Below, one piece after another: positions 19,801 through 24,358 of a stretch of 28,490 bases of DNA. The notes under the pieces were generated by a model, which searched no databases, was not told the origin of the DNA, and was given only the letters and a program-made list of their open reading frames with translations. The position numbers and the translations under genes are program-made. The stretch lies in the IMG/VR virus record IMGVR_UViG_3300031857_001033, positions 1 to 28,490 of that record; one strand, given 5' to 3'. The DNA is from a virus. Every line of letters begins with the position of its first letter. The stretch's first letter is position 1.

Positions 19801-20665
19801 AAGCACTATTGTAAGGCACGATGCGAAGTACGACCTTCTAAAGAGCGACGCAGAGAGGTTTGGCAGTAACGTCAACAAGGGTATCTACCGGTTCCAGAAT
19901 CCGATGGAGTTCATGATTATGGCCTTCTCGGACCCATACACGACCGCACTTCTTCGTGACATTCCTGCGGTGGACATGGGCAACCTTGACGTCTATGAGC
20001 GTGGCAAGTCTTCGTTCCCCAAGGACCCGAACGACCCTCTTGGCCAACCAATCCGCCCGAGTTCTCAGCGTGGACTTACTCGCTGGTTCAAGAATCTTGG
20101 CGGCGTAATCGCTCAGTTCTTCGATGCCATCACTAGGTTCTATGACATCAGCAACAGGGGCAAGACTCTGCTTGAACAGAACGTCGAGGAATCGCTCCGT
20201 CTCATCTCTGCTCACCGAGATAAGGACATAAAGCCCCGTCAGGCAAAGCCTACGCCACCGGCTCCACCGCCTACCCCGGCTCCGCCTCCCACGCCGCCTA
20301 CGCCGCCTACGCCGCCTACGCCGCCTACGCCACCCACTCCCCCTACTCCGCCTACGCCGCCTACGCCGCCCACTCCCCCGACGCCGCCCACTCCCCCGAC
20401 GCCGACCCCTACTCCTCCGACGCCGCCGCCGAAGCCTACGCCTAGTCCGCTTCCTGCTCCGGTTAAGCAACCGGCTATCATCTGGAGGTCGTGGACCAAT
20501 AGTACGACCGAAAACGGCTCCATGTGGCGTAATGCCGTGGGTTACAGCATCGTGTACTTGGCTGGCCGTAAGTTCCGTCTCTACAATCCGCAGAACGCCC
20601 TCGTCGGAATCTACAACGACATTGAGGAAGCCAAGCGGCGTGTCAGACGAGACGAACCCAAATGA
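10862..20665 (+). CDS. Giant polyvalent virion protein with protease, ART and GNAT modules
   Basis: The 3267-residue product occupies the T7 gp16 position (gp16 has 1318). Residues 1-460 are helical with hydrophobic Ala/Gly stretches, including a glycine zipper at about 399-440. A zincin-like site follows: H574-E575-L-F-H578, with a candidate third ligand in EEFGA (674-678). Three ADP-ribosyltransferase-like modules start near H1455, about 1680 and H1986. A GNAT-like motif R2293-G-K-G-Y-G-K lies at about 2190-2360. A K-P-x-E motif recurs at 1177, 1621, 1895, 2184, 2362 and 2630, between modules. A Pro/Thr repeat (about 3130-3200) and a small beta-beta-alpha module (3225-3267, resembling 1108-1163) end the protein. 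I infer injection into the host, like T7 gp16 or P1 DarB. No lytic transglycosylase motif was seen in it. Confidence 0.8.
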   Translation: MADLIKRKVMAPVQGAMFGNSAEMDEEQQFLATLAPEEREMAELELAGPITGDELAQLMAEDSKYMPTKDEYDVYKQWMKTREVDVIDAFTNGFGQVLSDLGTAIDAGWEADDKMAKALPTLFEGFARGTRDFYGMLAQSQDPNSVLFKFKNVLAGDGSDPEAEYQQFLAARQFNAVTMDIMENKTTGSKEFFGVEIDKDLLIPEVAQAVSYIADPTLFIPSGAFGAVAKAGAKAIGAGHFAEKIIAAAGKAQAFKDLALAGTLRIAGMPLELVGRATSSTIDGAVARGSALFGDVIGMSPETFNATLRGAGLTTTALQVPGWSTVSDAYFAANVIGGIGETLGAVGRQVGGQQRGILSYAKRALLAEGDKLTPQAKRMLQIIDTADPLFGYAYAAGEGALEGAAIGGFLGSLAGGLEGAAAGAGSGSALGAIGGAVGRGVTDIHKERTRIQADMVIEGLKDTDTVQYDAMNTLRALGRKHDKSYDHIIVGLDTVAPGARLHMHDGASFEAYLQKNKLVDTFDPDRPGRVLRGEDPANPLMYHRWEGFVIQKDKDGHTEIFINTDWALENAMGHELFHGIMRSSVYAKNFTDAVTNSIIGTRGPKGELIRAGEVPPAEAYEMFKRYIDIEYKDPVAKKAKMDQLDVAIKEWETNGKLISESGLEGRAILEDLSEEFGAYYFNHWLDDKSPDYLFFGGKLPGIRGLFDDMKMGWLSFTEARLKKSMPGFNFSETVIDPRTGKPRQAYIDEAFRRPSGRTRFSALDYLMRDLVRAASGVNTNDNIILRNMTPEQRARFMDAHGLDGLFRRDVTGGARETSEAQMRRENQTRVKGIIDTVNTIPANERGTQTIVDVNGDTAIIGTLSDRELEVIVKNGHMSQALADKYKTIREVSGNKGKGANVLQSNYWGESIETGSGVNAPRVVNTGGTRSVPMTRRVFVPHSLETVITLKKNGDANFGVLAHSLDYDNLGRRSQAVYGMPEARALYNNDYNSFQADFYRYLQNLSDPNAIPSADLFGGGDIGAKKRNFFHEIVGSALRQGETYINPPRAGYAGPAGRGEFFVYQTLRIDRMSHVAVRPDIVPYDHSQVYDRTRRNYKPSELAVEEVQGGLIYKHPQGYNIIKRGSMARAYDLDGKEIGTFSDAESASRAITRDLKRRDNEGYVATVRKTKAEQRMFKPVESNEAMEARQKGDLFMTDAMRTFAGTHGIIRQTADESYSDYSKSIVEGVVTKAQAERILMMAEGAFKGELRIQQLQQRLDLLESQGSNGARLGKYSKGIEDVINKHFNPTNDAFLASRPMAFLGGTDALLKAAKDAQSLDEVLTGFVFELAGKKKGGTGMDMRRAREITAELAPHANELFNQVKMFGEREAIQKELKRPQVGHHDYYYGRDRANLQEDARRVSQVREYIDTLDPNKNVEGLGQYLIDNLPLRRIYQNEVYLQQFDTGVPFVATVVHGTPNVDLVKSREFDPSRGGETTGAVSAAKAVFFAASDETAMAPLYQIGKQTNPEFNPDGTVAKVNMLKVAIKSDNPFVADLSMIPPDKKVGYLGIRGVVEEAFAKGHDVAVIHNVRDGGDFDTVFAIRNDRVKDLHRVIETTLDKAAGQTPLPRGDGVTVGTKNLKPAEGDAIPDWQTQRAQDARANQPRELWSYPDTPQFRKWAGRLPFIKSEDAATKTANYDKGFVTTVFKGVNVRSFDKFSERSVVDPNERSLKTDPNFFIGDETAAERYAGGGYTDISGLNEDAQKVASRGKADMYYVRSQNPANLLGAHKLELKNPKLAEVIRKYWEQNIRKEGGDILDPQSRFDRFLLEISMGDWLRPRNEMTTMSPFGKSWRMSNWVDFHEYLLQNGYDSVVIQDNSVSLKTPTIIVGQETANVKASSNYGEFSRKDTRYNFKPAEGDMPSGPLRDFESVKEDRNFKKFARGTEIVDPIDDFSGPANYIEKHGVDMNGPYVLIWDKTANAWLQPSNATGTTMSFKKGATFLAYHGSTSRERFQFLRSDLKADESYWARMGSPDSAMGTHFTNDEVLAKNFTYREIDRVAEDFRQEGESFSWRVNEDLEYEKPGPQGPGGQLYAVAVRMDKPIYFDSEVQFQAEIRNAGGAEQLKARLKKDGYDGIIYKIYAEVLDQKKKLSGYPGFELTPDFANQFLGDNVFGYIPFDAKKVKDVEYNRGSFDKTKKDIRMKPVEGDMEPTGKTYDVNSKLFTSKFLGRYAKENPGILDGLTIKVDYDTQSSPFKDEQSPYGMVIRIDNPWEGGGKDPIAQIGIRFEHDYGGSLYGKHAYVTRVDVRSDMRGKGYGKLIYSEAGERVRSLGSENILGSVINRDNIPFYIREEIFGKGSTEQPDGKGGRTVTRIDKNAYYKPVEGEGQPPRPLKEYLAERGADFNPEELVGAIVRYRKDADDEPDNFWRILGYGKGKNGHFLKYIKENEYKEIMDSGASGMLLQMKLRDATQQFGGTKYDNYKEVSDLTKWFGRIYDQIEFPAGEQKVELPKPKAIDTGTFRGILEDVEAGIDAVQFTKDHTTQLYGNKSGTKKGIMKEAAAALEAYDKATTPEAKEAAISELMDSIESLREILNELEDIQSNSEAFENTEGYQRREEQIEALTEAVDALDDAIKPDETGGDSPQVNMKPYEGETNNAIVPDRGVSTPVGHTFIKIPRGETPDPKKHTFEQFLEWKSRPGNGGQVIIRDALDFIIGQGGYMSATAEMLKTLIEDTKSVYRGDPANRISLLDRYVNLVKDGGQGGPERTEIPKPGSDQSQNQPMMGTLLDLIDEYKQVWATGRRKTNSLPAEGIQGRGFEGVFFEEVMHTFHGEALGANSVLGGVPSGFESSTGAQAVRRLFKRVRGGNLNVSGTQWIAERNNFITDVGMRIKKYERQLASGTITQVDFDAKIDGMRIEIAAARVLRVHEHALNNIDVDVRKTTYDKKGNVSKVDTKRVKLIDLIKNKLNLVDPLQNFGGEKPFEYGKHNLADGSYVKVESTIVRHDAKYDLLKSDAERFGSNVNKGIYRFQNPMEFMIMAFSDPYTTALLRDIPAVDMGNLDVYERGKSSFPKDPNDPLGQPIRPSSQRGLTRWFKNLGGVIAQFFDAITRFYDISNRGKTLLEQNVEESLRLISAHRDKDIKPRQAKPTPPAPPPTPAPPPTPPTPPTPPTPPTPPTPPTPPTPPTPPTPPTPPTPPTPTPTPPTPPPKPTPSPLPAPVKQPAIIWRSWTNSTTENGSMWRNAVGYSIVYLAGRKFRLYNPQNALVGIYNDIEEAKRRVRRDEPK
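20245..20470 (+). repeat. Pro-Pro-Thr coding tandem repeat in the giant gene
   Basis: A nine-base unit (consensus ccgcctacg) is repeated with drift and encodes a Pro-Pro-Thr tract of roughly 50-60 residues including flanks. The most regular copies are at about 20289-20330. Later copies vary at third positions (acg, act; ccg, ccc) while keeping the amino acids, so selection seems to act on the protein. It is likely an extended polyproline linker holding the last small module away from the body. The array may expand or contract by slippage. Confidence 0.85.
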
Positions 20666-20997
20666 GCAACATCCCCGACTACGAGGCCGCCATGCAAGAC
20701 TTCAAGAGAGGTGGTTGGATTACGGCCTTGTTCGGGGGTGCTGGCATGCTTGCCCGTCTTCTCATCACCGATGAAGCCCACCCAGCAATCTGGTGGACTC
20801 GTCGCATCTTGGCTTCCGTCATTATCGGAGTGCTTTCATACTTTGCCATCTGGCCCATGGAGTTAGCCGGTATCTACAAGTCCGTCATCCTGACCTTCTC
20901 AGGCATGGCTGGCCCTGAACTGGTAGACTGGGTCATTAGGCAGTTCCGCAACGCACCTGACCTCAATGCAAAAAAGCCCAAAAAGAAGCGTCGTTGA
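20662..20997 (+). CDS. Holin-like membrane protein
   Basis: The 111-residue product starts with an ATG overlapping the giant gene's stop (ATGA). It has three hydrophobic segments (about 18-36 WITALFGGAGMLARLLI, 47-68 and 72-92), a Gly-rich turn, and a strongly basic tail (KKPKKKRR). This size, topology and charge match class I phage holins of the LydA/S type, which make inner-membrane holes to time lysis. The next genes are a second small membrane protein and a spanin candidate, which supports a lysis cassette. No endolysin sits in this cassette. A lysozyme-like gene lies on the other strand at 23834-24349. Confidence 0.65.
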   Translation: MSNIPDYEAAMQDFKRGGWITALFGGAGMLARLLITDEAHPAIWWTRRILASVIIGVLSYFAIWPMELAGIYKSVILTFSGMAGPELVDWVIRQFRNAPDLNAKKPKKKRR

Positions 20998-21280
20998 GAG
21001 TATCATCCTGATGCAATCCATGTTCCTGATGGCCTTTGGCCTAGCGGGTTACATGGCATCCAGTACGGTGGTAGCCGGTATGCAAGCACTCACGGACGCA
21101 AACTCGGCAGTAGCCTTGATTGCCGACGGCGGCCTAGTGACAGAGAGCAAGAACATCAGCGTGGCAGAAGCATCCCGTATCGTATCTAACTTTGAAATCG
21201 TATGCACAAGTGCCCTCGCAATCGGAAGCGTAATCATCGTGGCAAGCGTCATCAGGCTCGCCCTTCGTCGAAACAAATAG
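20966..21280 (+). CDS. Small two-pass membrane protein, possible antiholin
   Basis: The frame opens at 20966, 32 bases inside the holin gene, giving 104 residues. An internal ATG at 21011, just after the holin stop, would give 89 residues and avoid the overlap. Two hydrophobic segments (about 12-38 and 80-100) flank a polar loop, and the ends are basic (MQKSPKRS at the start, RLALRRNK at the end). Two possible starts differing by a short basic segment recall holin/antiholin dual starts, but here the gene is separate from the holin. No family motif was recognised. Confidence 0.55.
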   Translation: MQKSPKRSVVESIILMQSMFLMAFGLAGYMASSTVVAGMQALTDANSAVALIADGGLVTESKNISVAEASRIVSNFEIVCTSALAIGSVIIVASVIRLALRRNK

Positions 21281-21284
21281 AACA

Positions 21285-22076
21285 ATGGCTCCGACGAATC
21301 TGGGACTTCTTTGCCTCTCGCTTCTTGCGGTCACGCTGACCGGATGCTCCTCGACCCCGGAACCAAAGTCCGAGGTCAAAGAGGTGGTCAAGGTGGTCGA
21401 CAACCCTGAGAAGGATAAGTTCATTGACCGGATAGAGCATGAGGCTTCCGAGGCGGCCGCCGCCTTGATAGCCGCAAGGCCGGGCGTAACCCCTCCGCAC
21501 TCCAAGTTAGTAGAACTGACCACGGAGCGTATGTCCGGGCTCAAAAAGCCGTCGGCCGAACAGGTCAAGAAGTACGAGGACGCCTTGAAGAACGAGGCCA
21601 AGATGAAGGACGAGAAGGACAAGGCAAAGGCCGTAGACACCGAGACTACCGAACTTTACAACCGGGTCGAGAAGGTCGACTCCGAGAACAAGGACATGAA
21701 GGAGAAGATTCGCCTACTCGAAGAACAGCGTCAGGCTGAAATCAAGGCCGAGGCTTACGAGGACCTCCGGGACACCTGTCTCCTGCTCTGCACTATCCTA
21801 GTCATCGCCGGTGTAGGCATAGCCCTCATCGGTTATTGGATGGGCAAGGGCGTCAAGGCTGGGGTGCTTATCTCCCTAGCCGGGCTTACGGTAGGAGCCG
21901 CCCCGCTGGTCATTCAAGACATCGTTGAGGCCGTTTGGTTCAAGTGGACTGTGGGCGTCGTCGTAGTCCTAGGCATCGCCTATGGCATCTACGAACTGTT
22001 CGACACCGACGTCAAGGTAAGGCGGAAAAAGGCCAGCGAGCAACCCGGTGCAGTTCCTGAACAGGAACAAGGATAA
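21285..22076 (+). CDS. Lipoprotein with coiled coil and C-terminal membrane segments, spanin candidate
   Basis: The 263-residue product starts with a lipoprotein signal: hydrophobic LGLLCLSLLAVTLTG followed by C21 (lipobox L-T-G-C). Residues about 25-155 are charged and largely coiled-coil. The C-terminal half has three hydrophobic segments (about 162-184, 190-208 and 216-238) and a basic end. An outer-membrane lipid anchor joined by a coiled coil to an inner-membrane anchor is the plan of unimolecular spanins (phage T1 gp11), which fuse the two membranes at lysis. Those usually have a single C-terminal membrane segment, so three is unusual. The gene follows the holin-like genes. Its last 65 bases overlap the convergent gene at 22012-22428. 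Confidence 0.55.
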   Translation: MAPTNLGLLCLSLLAVTLTGCSSTPEPKSEVKEVVKVVDNPEKDKFIDRIEHEASEAAAALIAARPGVTPPHSKLVELTTERMSGLKKPSAEQVKKYEDALKNEAKMKDEKDKAKAVDTETTELYNRVEKVDSENKDMKEKIRLLEEQRQAEIKAEAYEDLRDTCLLLCTILVIAGVGIALIGYWMGKGVKAGVLISLAGLTVGAAPLVIQDIVEAVWFKWTVGVVVVLGIAYGIYELFDTDVKVRRKKASEQPGAVPEQEQG

Positions 22077-22428
22077 CCTCCGACCTGTTGTCGTCGCCGC
22101 CTCGGCACACCCTAGCCCCGTACTTGTCCGGGTCCTTGTAGACGGCCCGTAGGAACTGCTTGAGTTCTTCGACCCGGAACAGGAAGGCCATGACCGCTTG
22201 GCCTCTCTCGCTGAAGATGTGCAACCAATAGTCCGACTGCGTCGTCGTGATGCCGGACGGTTTGTCTCGGCAACGGAACTCAAACACGGCGTTCTTGGTG
22301 TTCATCCAAGTGTCACGCTCGGTCTTTACCTCTACCTTTGCTTGGTCAGTCCCTAGCCACATCAGCCATCGTTCGCCTTGCTGGCCGAACTGAAGGTCTG
22401 CGTCGAACTTGGGATTGAAGCCCGACAT
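22012..22428 (-). CDS. PD-(D/E)XK nuclease-like protein
   Basis: The 138-residue product has the arrangement of a small phage PD-(D/E)XK family: F-D-A-D-L-Q-F-G (8-15), E19, then V-E33-V-K35-T-E (the E-x-K catalytic strand). A segment with EFRCRDKPSGITTTQSDYW (about 49-67) follows, matching the family pattern in which a glycine or Pro-Ser-Gly turn precedes a Thr-rich strand. The role may be Holliday-junction or end processing during replication or recombination. It is the last gene of the minus-strand operon. Its ATG overlaps the stop of the upstream gene, and its 3' end overlaps the spanin-like gene on the other strand by 65 bases. The family assignment is by eye. Confidence 0.65.
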   Translation of the reverse strand: MSGFNPKFDADLQFGQQGERWLMWLGTDQAKVEVKTERDTWMNTKNAVFEFRCRDKPSGITTTQSDYWLHIFSERGQAVMAFLFRVEELKQFLRAVYKDPDKYGARVCRGGDDNRSEVILVPVQELHRVARWPFSALP

Positions 22429-22622
22429 TACTTCTTGGAGTATTCCTCAACTAGGGCCCGGATTCGTTCCTCTCGTCGCTCCAACTCTGCCCGGAGGAAG
22501 GCTACCCTAGATTCGGACAGCCGAAGTTCTGCCACCAACTCGTCGTGCAAAGGCTTGGCCACGAACTCGATGGTCTTGCCTTCATGGTCTAGGACAAGAC
22601 GCCGAAAGAACAGGTCGCTCAT
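22428..22622 (-). CDS. Small coiled-coil protein
   Basis: The 64-residue product starts at an ATG overlapping the stop of the 93-residue gene (ATGA), and its stop overlaps the next ATG (TAATG). Residues about 25-62 form a highly charged heptad-type helix (LHDELVAELRLSESRVAFL, then more Arg/Glu/Leu repeats), so it probably dimerises or binds a partner. No known family was recognised. Confidence 0.6.
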   Translation of the reverse strand: MSDLFFRRLVLDHEGKTIEFVAKPLHDELVAELRLSESRVAFLRAELERREERIRALVEEYSKK

Positions 22623-22900
22623 CGGTCCATGACAGGCTTGAAGTGCCGGTCGACATAGACCGGAGTCCGGTCGCCGACGTAGGCGTTCTGGATGTTGTAC
22701 AGGAAGTACTCGTCGGATTCCTCGAACGACATTTGCTTGGACAGTTCGATGAGCATCTTGGACTTGTCGTAGATTACCTTGTAGACGCCGTTGTAAAGGG
22801 CGTAGCCTATGATGCAGGAATCAAACCCGTCGGCAAACAGGAGATTTTCATCTCCCGTCTGCTCGACGAGTTCTTTCCGAATGTCCCGCTTCCGTCCCAT
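22619..22900 (-). CDS. Conserved small phage protein of unknown function
   Basis: The 93-residue product resembles a small conserved family common in phage replication operons. Its recognisable parts are TGDENLLFADGFDSCIIGYA (about 15-34), a V-I-Y-D strand, a helix with FEESDEYFLYNI, and AYVGDRTPVYVDR near the end. I know no proven function for this family. Both ends overlap neighbouring genes by one to four bases, placing it firmly in the recombination operon just downstream of the ERF gene. Confidence 0.7.
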   Translation of the reverse strand: MGRKRDIRKELVEQTGDENLLFADGFDSCIIGYALYNGVYKVIYDKSKMLIELSKQMSFEESDEYFLYNIQNAYVGDRTPVYVDRHFKPVMDR

Positions 22901-23640
22901 TAGAACGGGACGTCGTCAGGAGCGACGTCGCTGGCGGCAGGAGCCCCGGTGGCGGCGGCGTAGAGGGCCACGGCGGTACGCTTCAGTTTGAGGTCCTTTT
23001 CGGAGACACGGCCGGTCTTCTCGAACGGACGGGGCTCCCAAGTGTTCGCCCAATAGCCGAGGTCGTCAGCGGTCAGGGAGCCAATCTGCTGGCCCTTGTT
23101 GCGGCCGAACGGAAGGACCATGGACGGGTCGCTGTCGCCAGCCGGGATGACCACCTTGGCGGCAGGAGCCGGGGCGGCGGCGAGCATAGCCCGGGCACCA
23201 GCCACGGCGGCGGCGGCCTTGGCGGCAGGAGCCGGGGCGGCGGTGCGGACGATGCGGTCAGCCTCGGCGTCGTCGTCCGTAGTAGCCAGACCAGCCACGG
23301 CGGCGATGGCATAGCGGCGAAGGTACGAGAACAGGGAACCGGCGTCCTGACCCTTCACGGTTTCACCGACGGGCAGGGTGACGTAGTTCTGGATGTAGCC
23401 GCCATCCTTGTGAATGACCATGGTATTGACGCCGACCTGATTGCCGTCGCCGTGCGGGAACTGCACGATGGCAAGGCCGTGCTTGGCGAAGACTTCCTTG
23501 GTCGCCGACAGGTGAGCCCCGAGGGTGGCGTAGGAGTTCTTGTGAAACGGGTTCTGGGCGTCAGCGACGACGCTCGTTCCGGCTTCGTTGATGGCGGCCA
23601 CCAAAGCGGCGGCGAGTTCGGGGGTGATGTTATTAGTCAT
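22900..23640 (-). CDS. erf: ERF-type single-strand annealing protein with extra C-terminal parts
   Basis: The 246-residue product belongs to the ERF family of phage annealing proteins, which pair complementary single strands during recombination. The family features are NPFHKNSYATL (30-40), the block G-Q-D-A-G-S-L-F-S-Y-L-R-R-Y-A (97-111) and TTDDDAEADR (120-129). An Ala/Pro linker (about 134-165) follows and contains an exact DNA duplication. Next is an LPFGRNKGQ motif (177-185), as in small FGKxKG-type domains. The protein ends in DVAPDDVPF, very like the acidic tip by which SSB proteins recruit partners. The likely exonuclease partner is at 27221-28069 on the other strand. No Shine-Dalgarno sequence was seen. 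The ATG lies 26 bases from the upstream gene's stop. Confidence 0.88.
   Translation of the reverse strand: MTNNITPELAAALVAAINEAGTSVVADAQNPFHKNSYATLGAHLSATKEVFAKHGLAIVQFPHGDGNQVGVNTMVIHKDGGYIQNYVTLPVGETVKGQDAGSLFSYLRRYAIAAVAGLATTDDDAEADRIVRTAAPAPAAKAAAAVAGARAMLAAAPAPAAKVVIPAGDSDPSMVLPFGRNKGQQIGSLTADDLGYWANTWEPRPFEKTGRVSEKDLKLKRTAVALYAAATGAPAASDVAPDDVPF
23154..23243 (-). repeat. 27-bp direct repeat encoding the Ala/Pro linker
   Basis: Two identical 27-base copies lie at 23154-23180 and 23217-23243, 63 bases apart, so the duplication stays in frame (21 codons). They encode the APAPAAK-containing linker of the ERF protein. A third, imperfect copy lies at about 22932-22957, near the C-terminal Ala-rich part. 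This looks like linker growth by duplication in a GC-rich segment, not a regulatory array. Confidence 0.8.
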
Positions 23641-23666
23641 GTCTGTATCTGGGTTGGGAGAGTGGG

Positions 23667-23837
23667 TTAAGCGGCGGCACGTTCAAGTGCGGACCTCACG
23701 AAGTCCGAGCGAGACAGACCTTGCTTCTTCGACAAGGCGTTCAGCGACTTCATGAGCCAGTTCGGTACACGGACGGTCAACATCTGCTCGGAGATGACTT
23801 CCTTCGTGGAGGGTTTGGATTTCTTGGTTTTGTTCAT
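23667..23837 (-). CDS. Ribbon-helix-helix DNA-binding protein
   Basis: The 56-residue product has a basic N-terminal arm (MNKTKKSKPSTK) and then the ribbon-helix-helix pattern: a short strand EQMLTVRVP (17-25), helix A WLMKSLNALSKKQG (27-40) and helix B SRSDFVRSALERA (42-54). RHH proteins dimerise and bind operators through the paired strand, so it is probably a repressor or copy regulator for this phage. The ATG at 23837 overlaps the stop of the lysozyme-like gene (ATGA), which supports translation. The stop lies 26 bases before the ERF start. It could regulate its own operon, but no operator was identified. Confidence 0.75.
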   Translation of the reverse strand: MNKTKKSKPSTKEVISEQMLTVRVPNWLMKSLNALSKKQGLSRSDFVRSALERAAA

Positions 23838-24349
23838 GGAGAAAAAATGCGTTCGGCCCTTTGCAGTATGGCCTTTCGTTCGTCAGCAAGCGTCGGGTGT
23901 CGGTGATTGTGTGCATAGCGTTCGGCCATGTTGATACCCATGTTGTAAGACATGTAAAGCGAAATCTTCGTCGGCTTGTATCCTTCCTTGGTGAGGGTCC
24001 TCTCAATCCAAAGAAGGTGGTCCCGGGCAACCCGGCGGGACTTCTCCGGGTCAAAGCAGTTGGCCCGGCAGTAGGCATAGGACGCCGGGATGCGGCCGTA
24101 CATCCTACGGACTGCGTCGTCCCAAGCGGCCCGCTTAATCTGGTAAGCACCTAACTCCCCGGCCCTGCCTACCGCAGTAGCCCGGCCGTCGCTCTCGACT
24201 ACGGCAAGCCTGTCGAGGTAAGTCTCGTCGACGATGCTGGCTTGCAAGGTAAGGGGTGCCAGCCACACGGCTGACACCCCGGTTGTATTTGCTATGCAAC
24301 CCGCAAGACCCAACAACCACGCCTTGCAGAAGTTAAGATGCCTAGTCAT
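23834..24349 (-). CDS. Exported lysozyme/transglycosylase-like protein
   Basis: The 171-residue product has a hydrophobic N-terminal segment after a basic start (CKAWLLGLAGCIANTTGVSA, about 8-27), a signal peptide or signal-anchor. It then shows a lysozyme-fold pattern: LDRLAVVESDGR with E52 as candidate catalytic acid, AVGRAGELGAYQIKRAAW (59-76), and later ISLYMSYNMGIN. This E-S-x-G ... G-x-x-G-x-x-Q-I/L pattern is that of SLT-like lytic transglycosylases and phage lysozymes. It could be the endolysin, since the lysis cassette lacks one. It lies in the replication operon, nine bases after the DnaC-like gene, and overlaps the RHH gene. A possible lipobox (L-A-G-C18) is noted but uncertain. 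Confidence 0.7.
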   Translation of the reverse strand: MTRHLNFCKAWLLGLAGCIANTTGVSAVWLAPLTLQASIVDETYLDRLAVVESDGRATAVGRAGELGAYQIKRAAWDDAVRRMYGRIPASYAYCRANCFDPEKSRRVARDHLLWIERTLTKEGYKPTKISLYMSYNMGINMAERYAHNHRHPTLADERKAILQRAERIFSP

Positions 24350-24358
24350 CGGCGTATG

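Noticed and set aside
20239-20523. Gly/Val repeat protein on the minus strand and possible CRISPR-like array
   Set aside because: The repeat is a nine-base coding repeat for Pro-Pro-Thr in the giant gene, without spacers.
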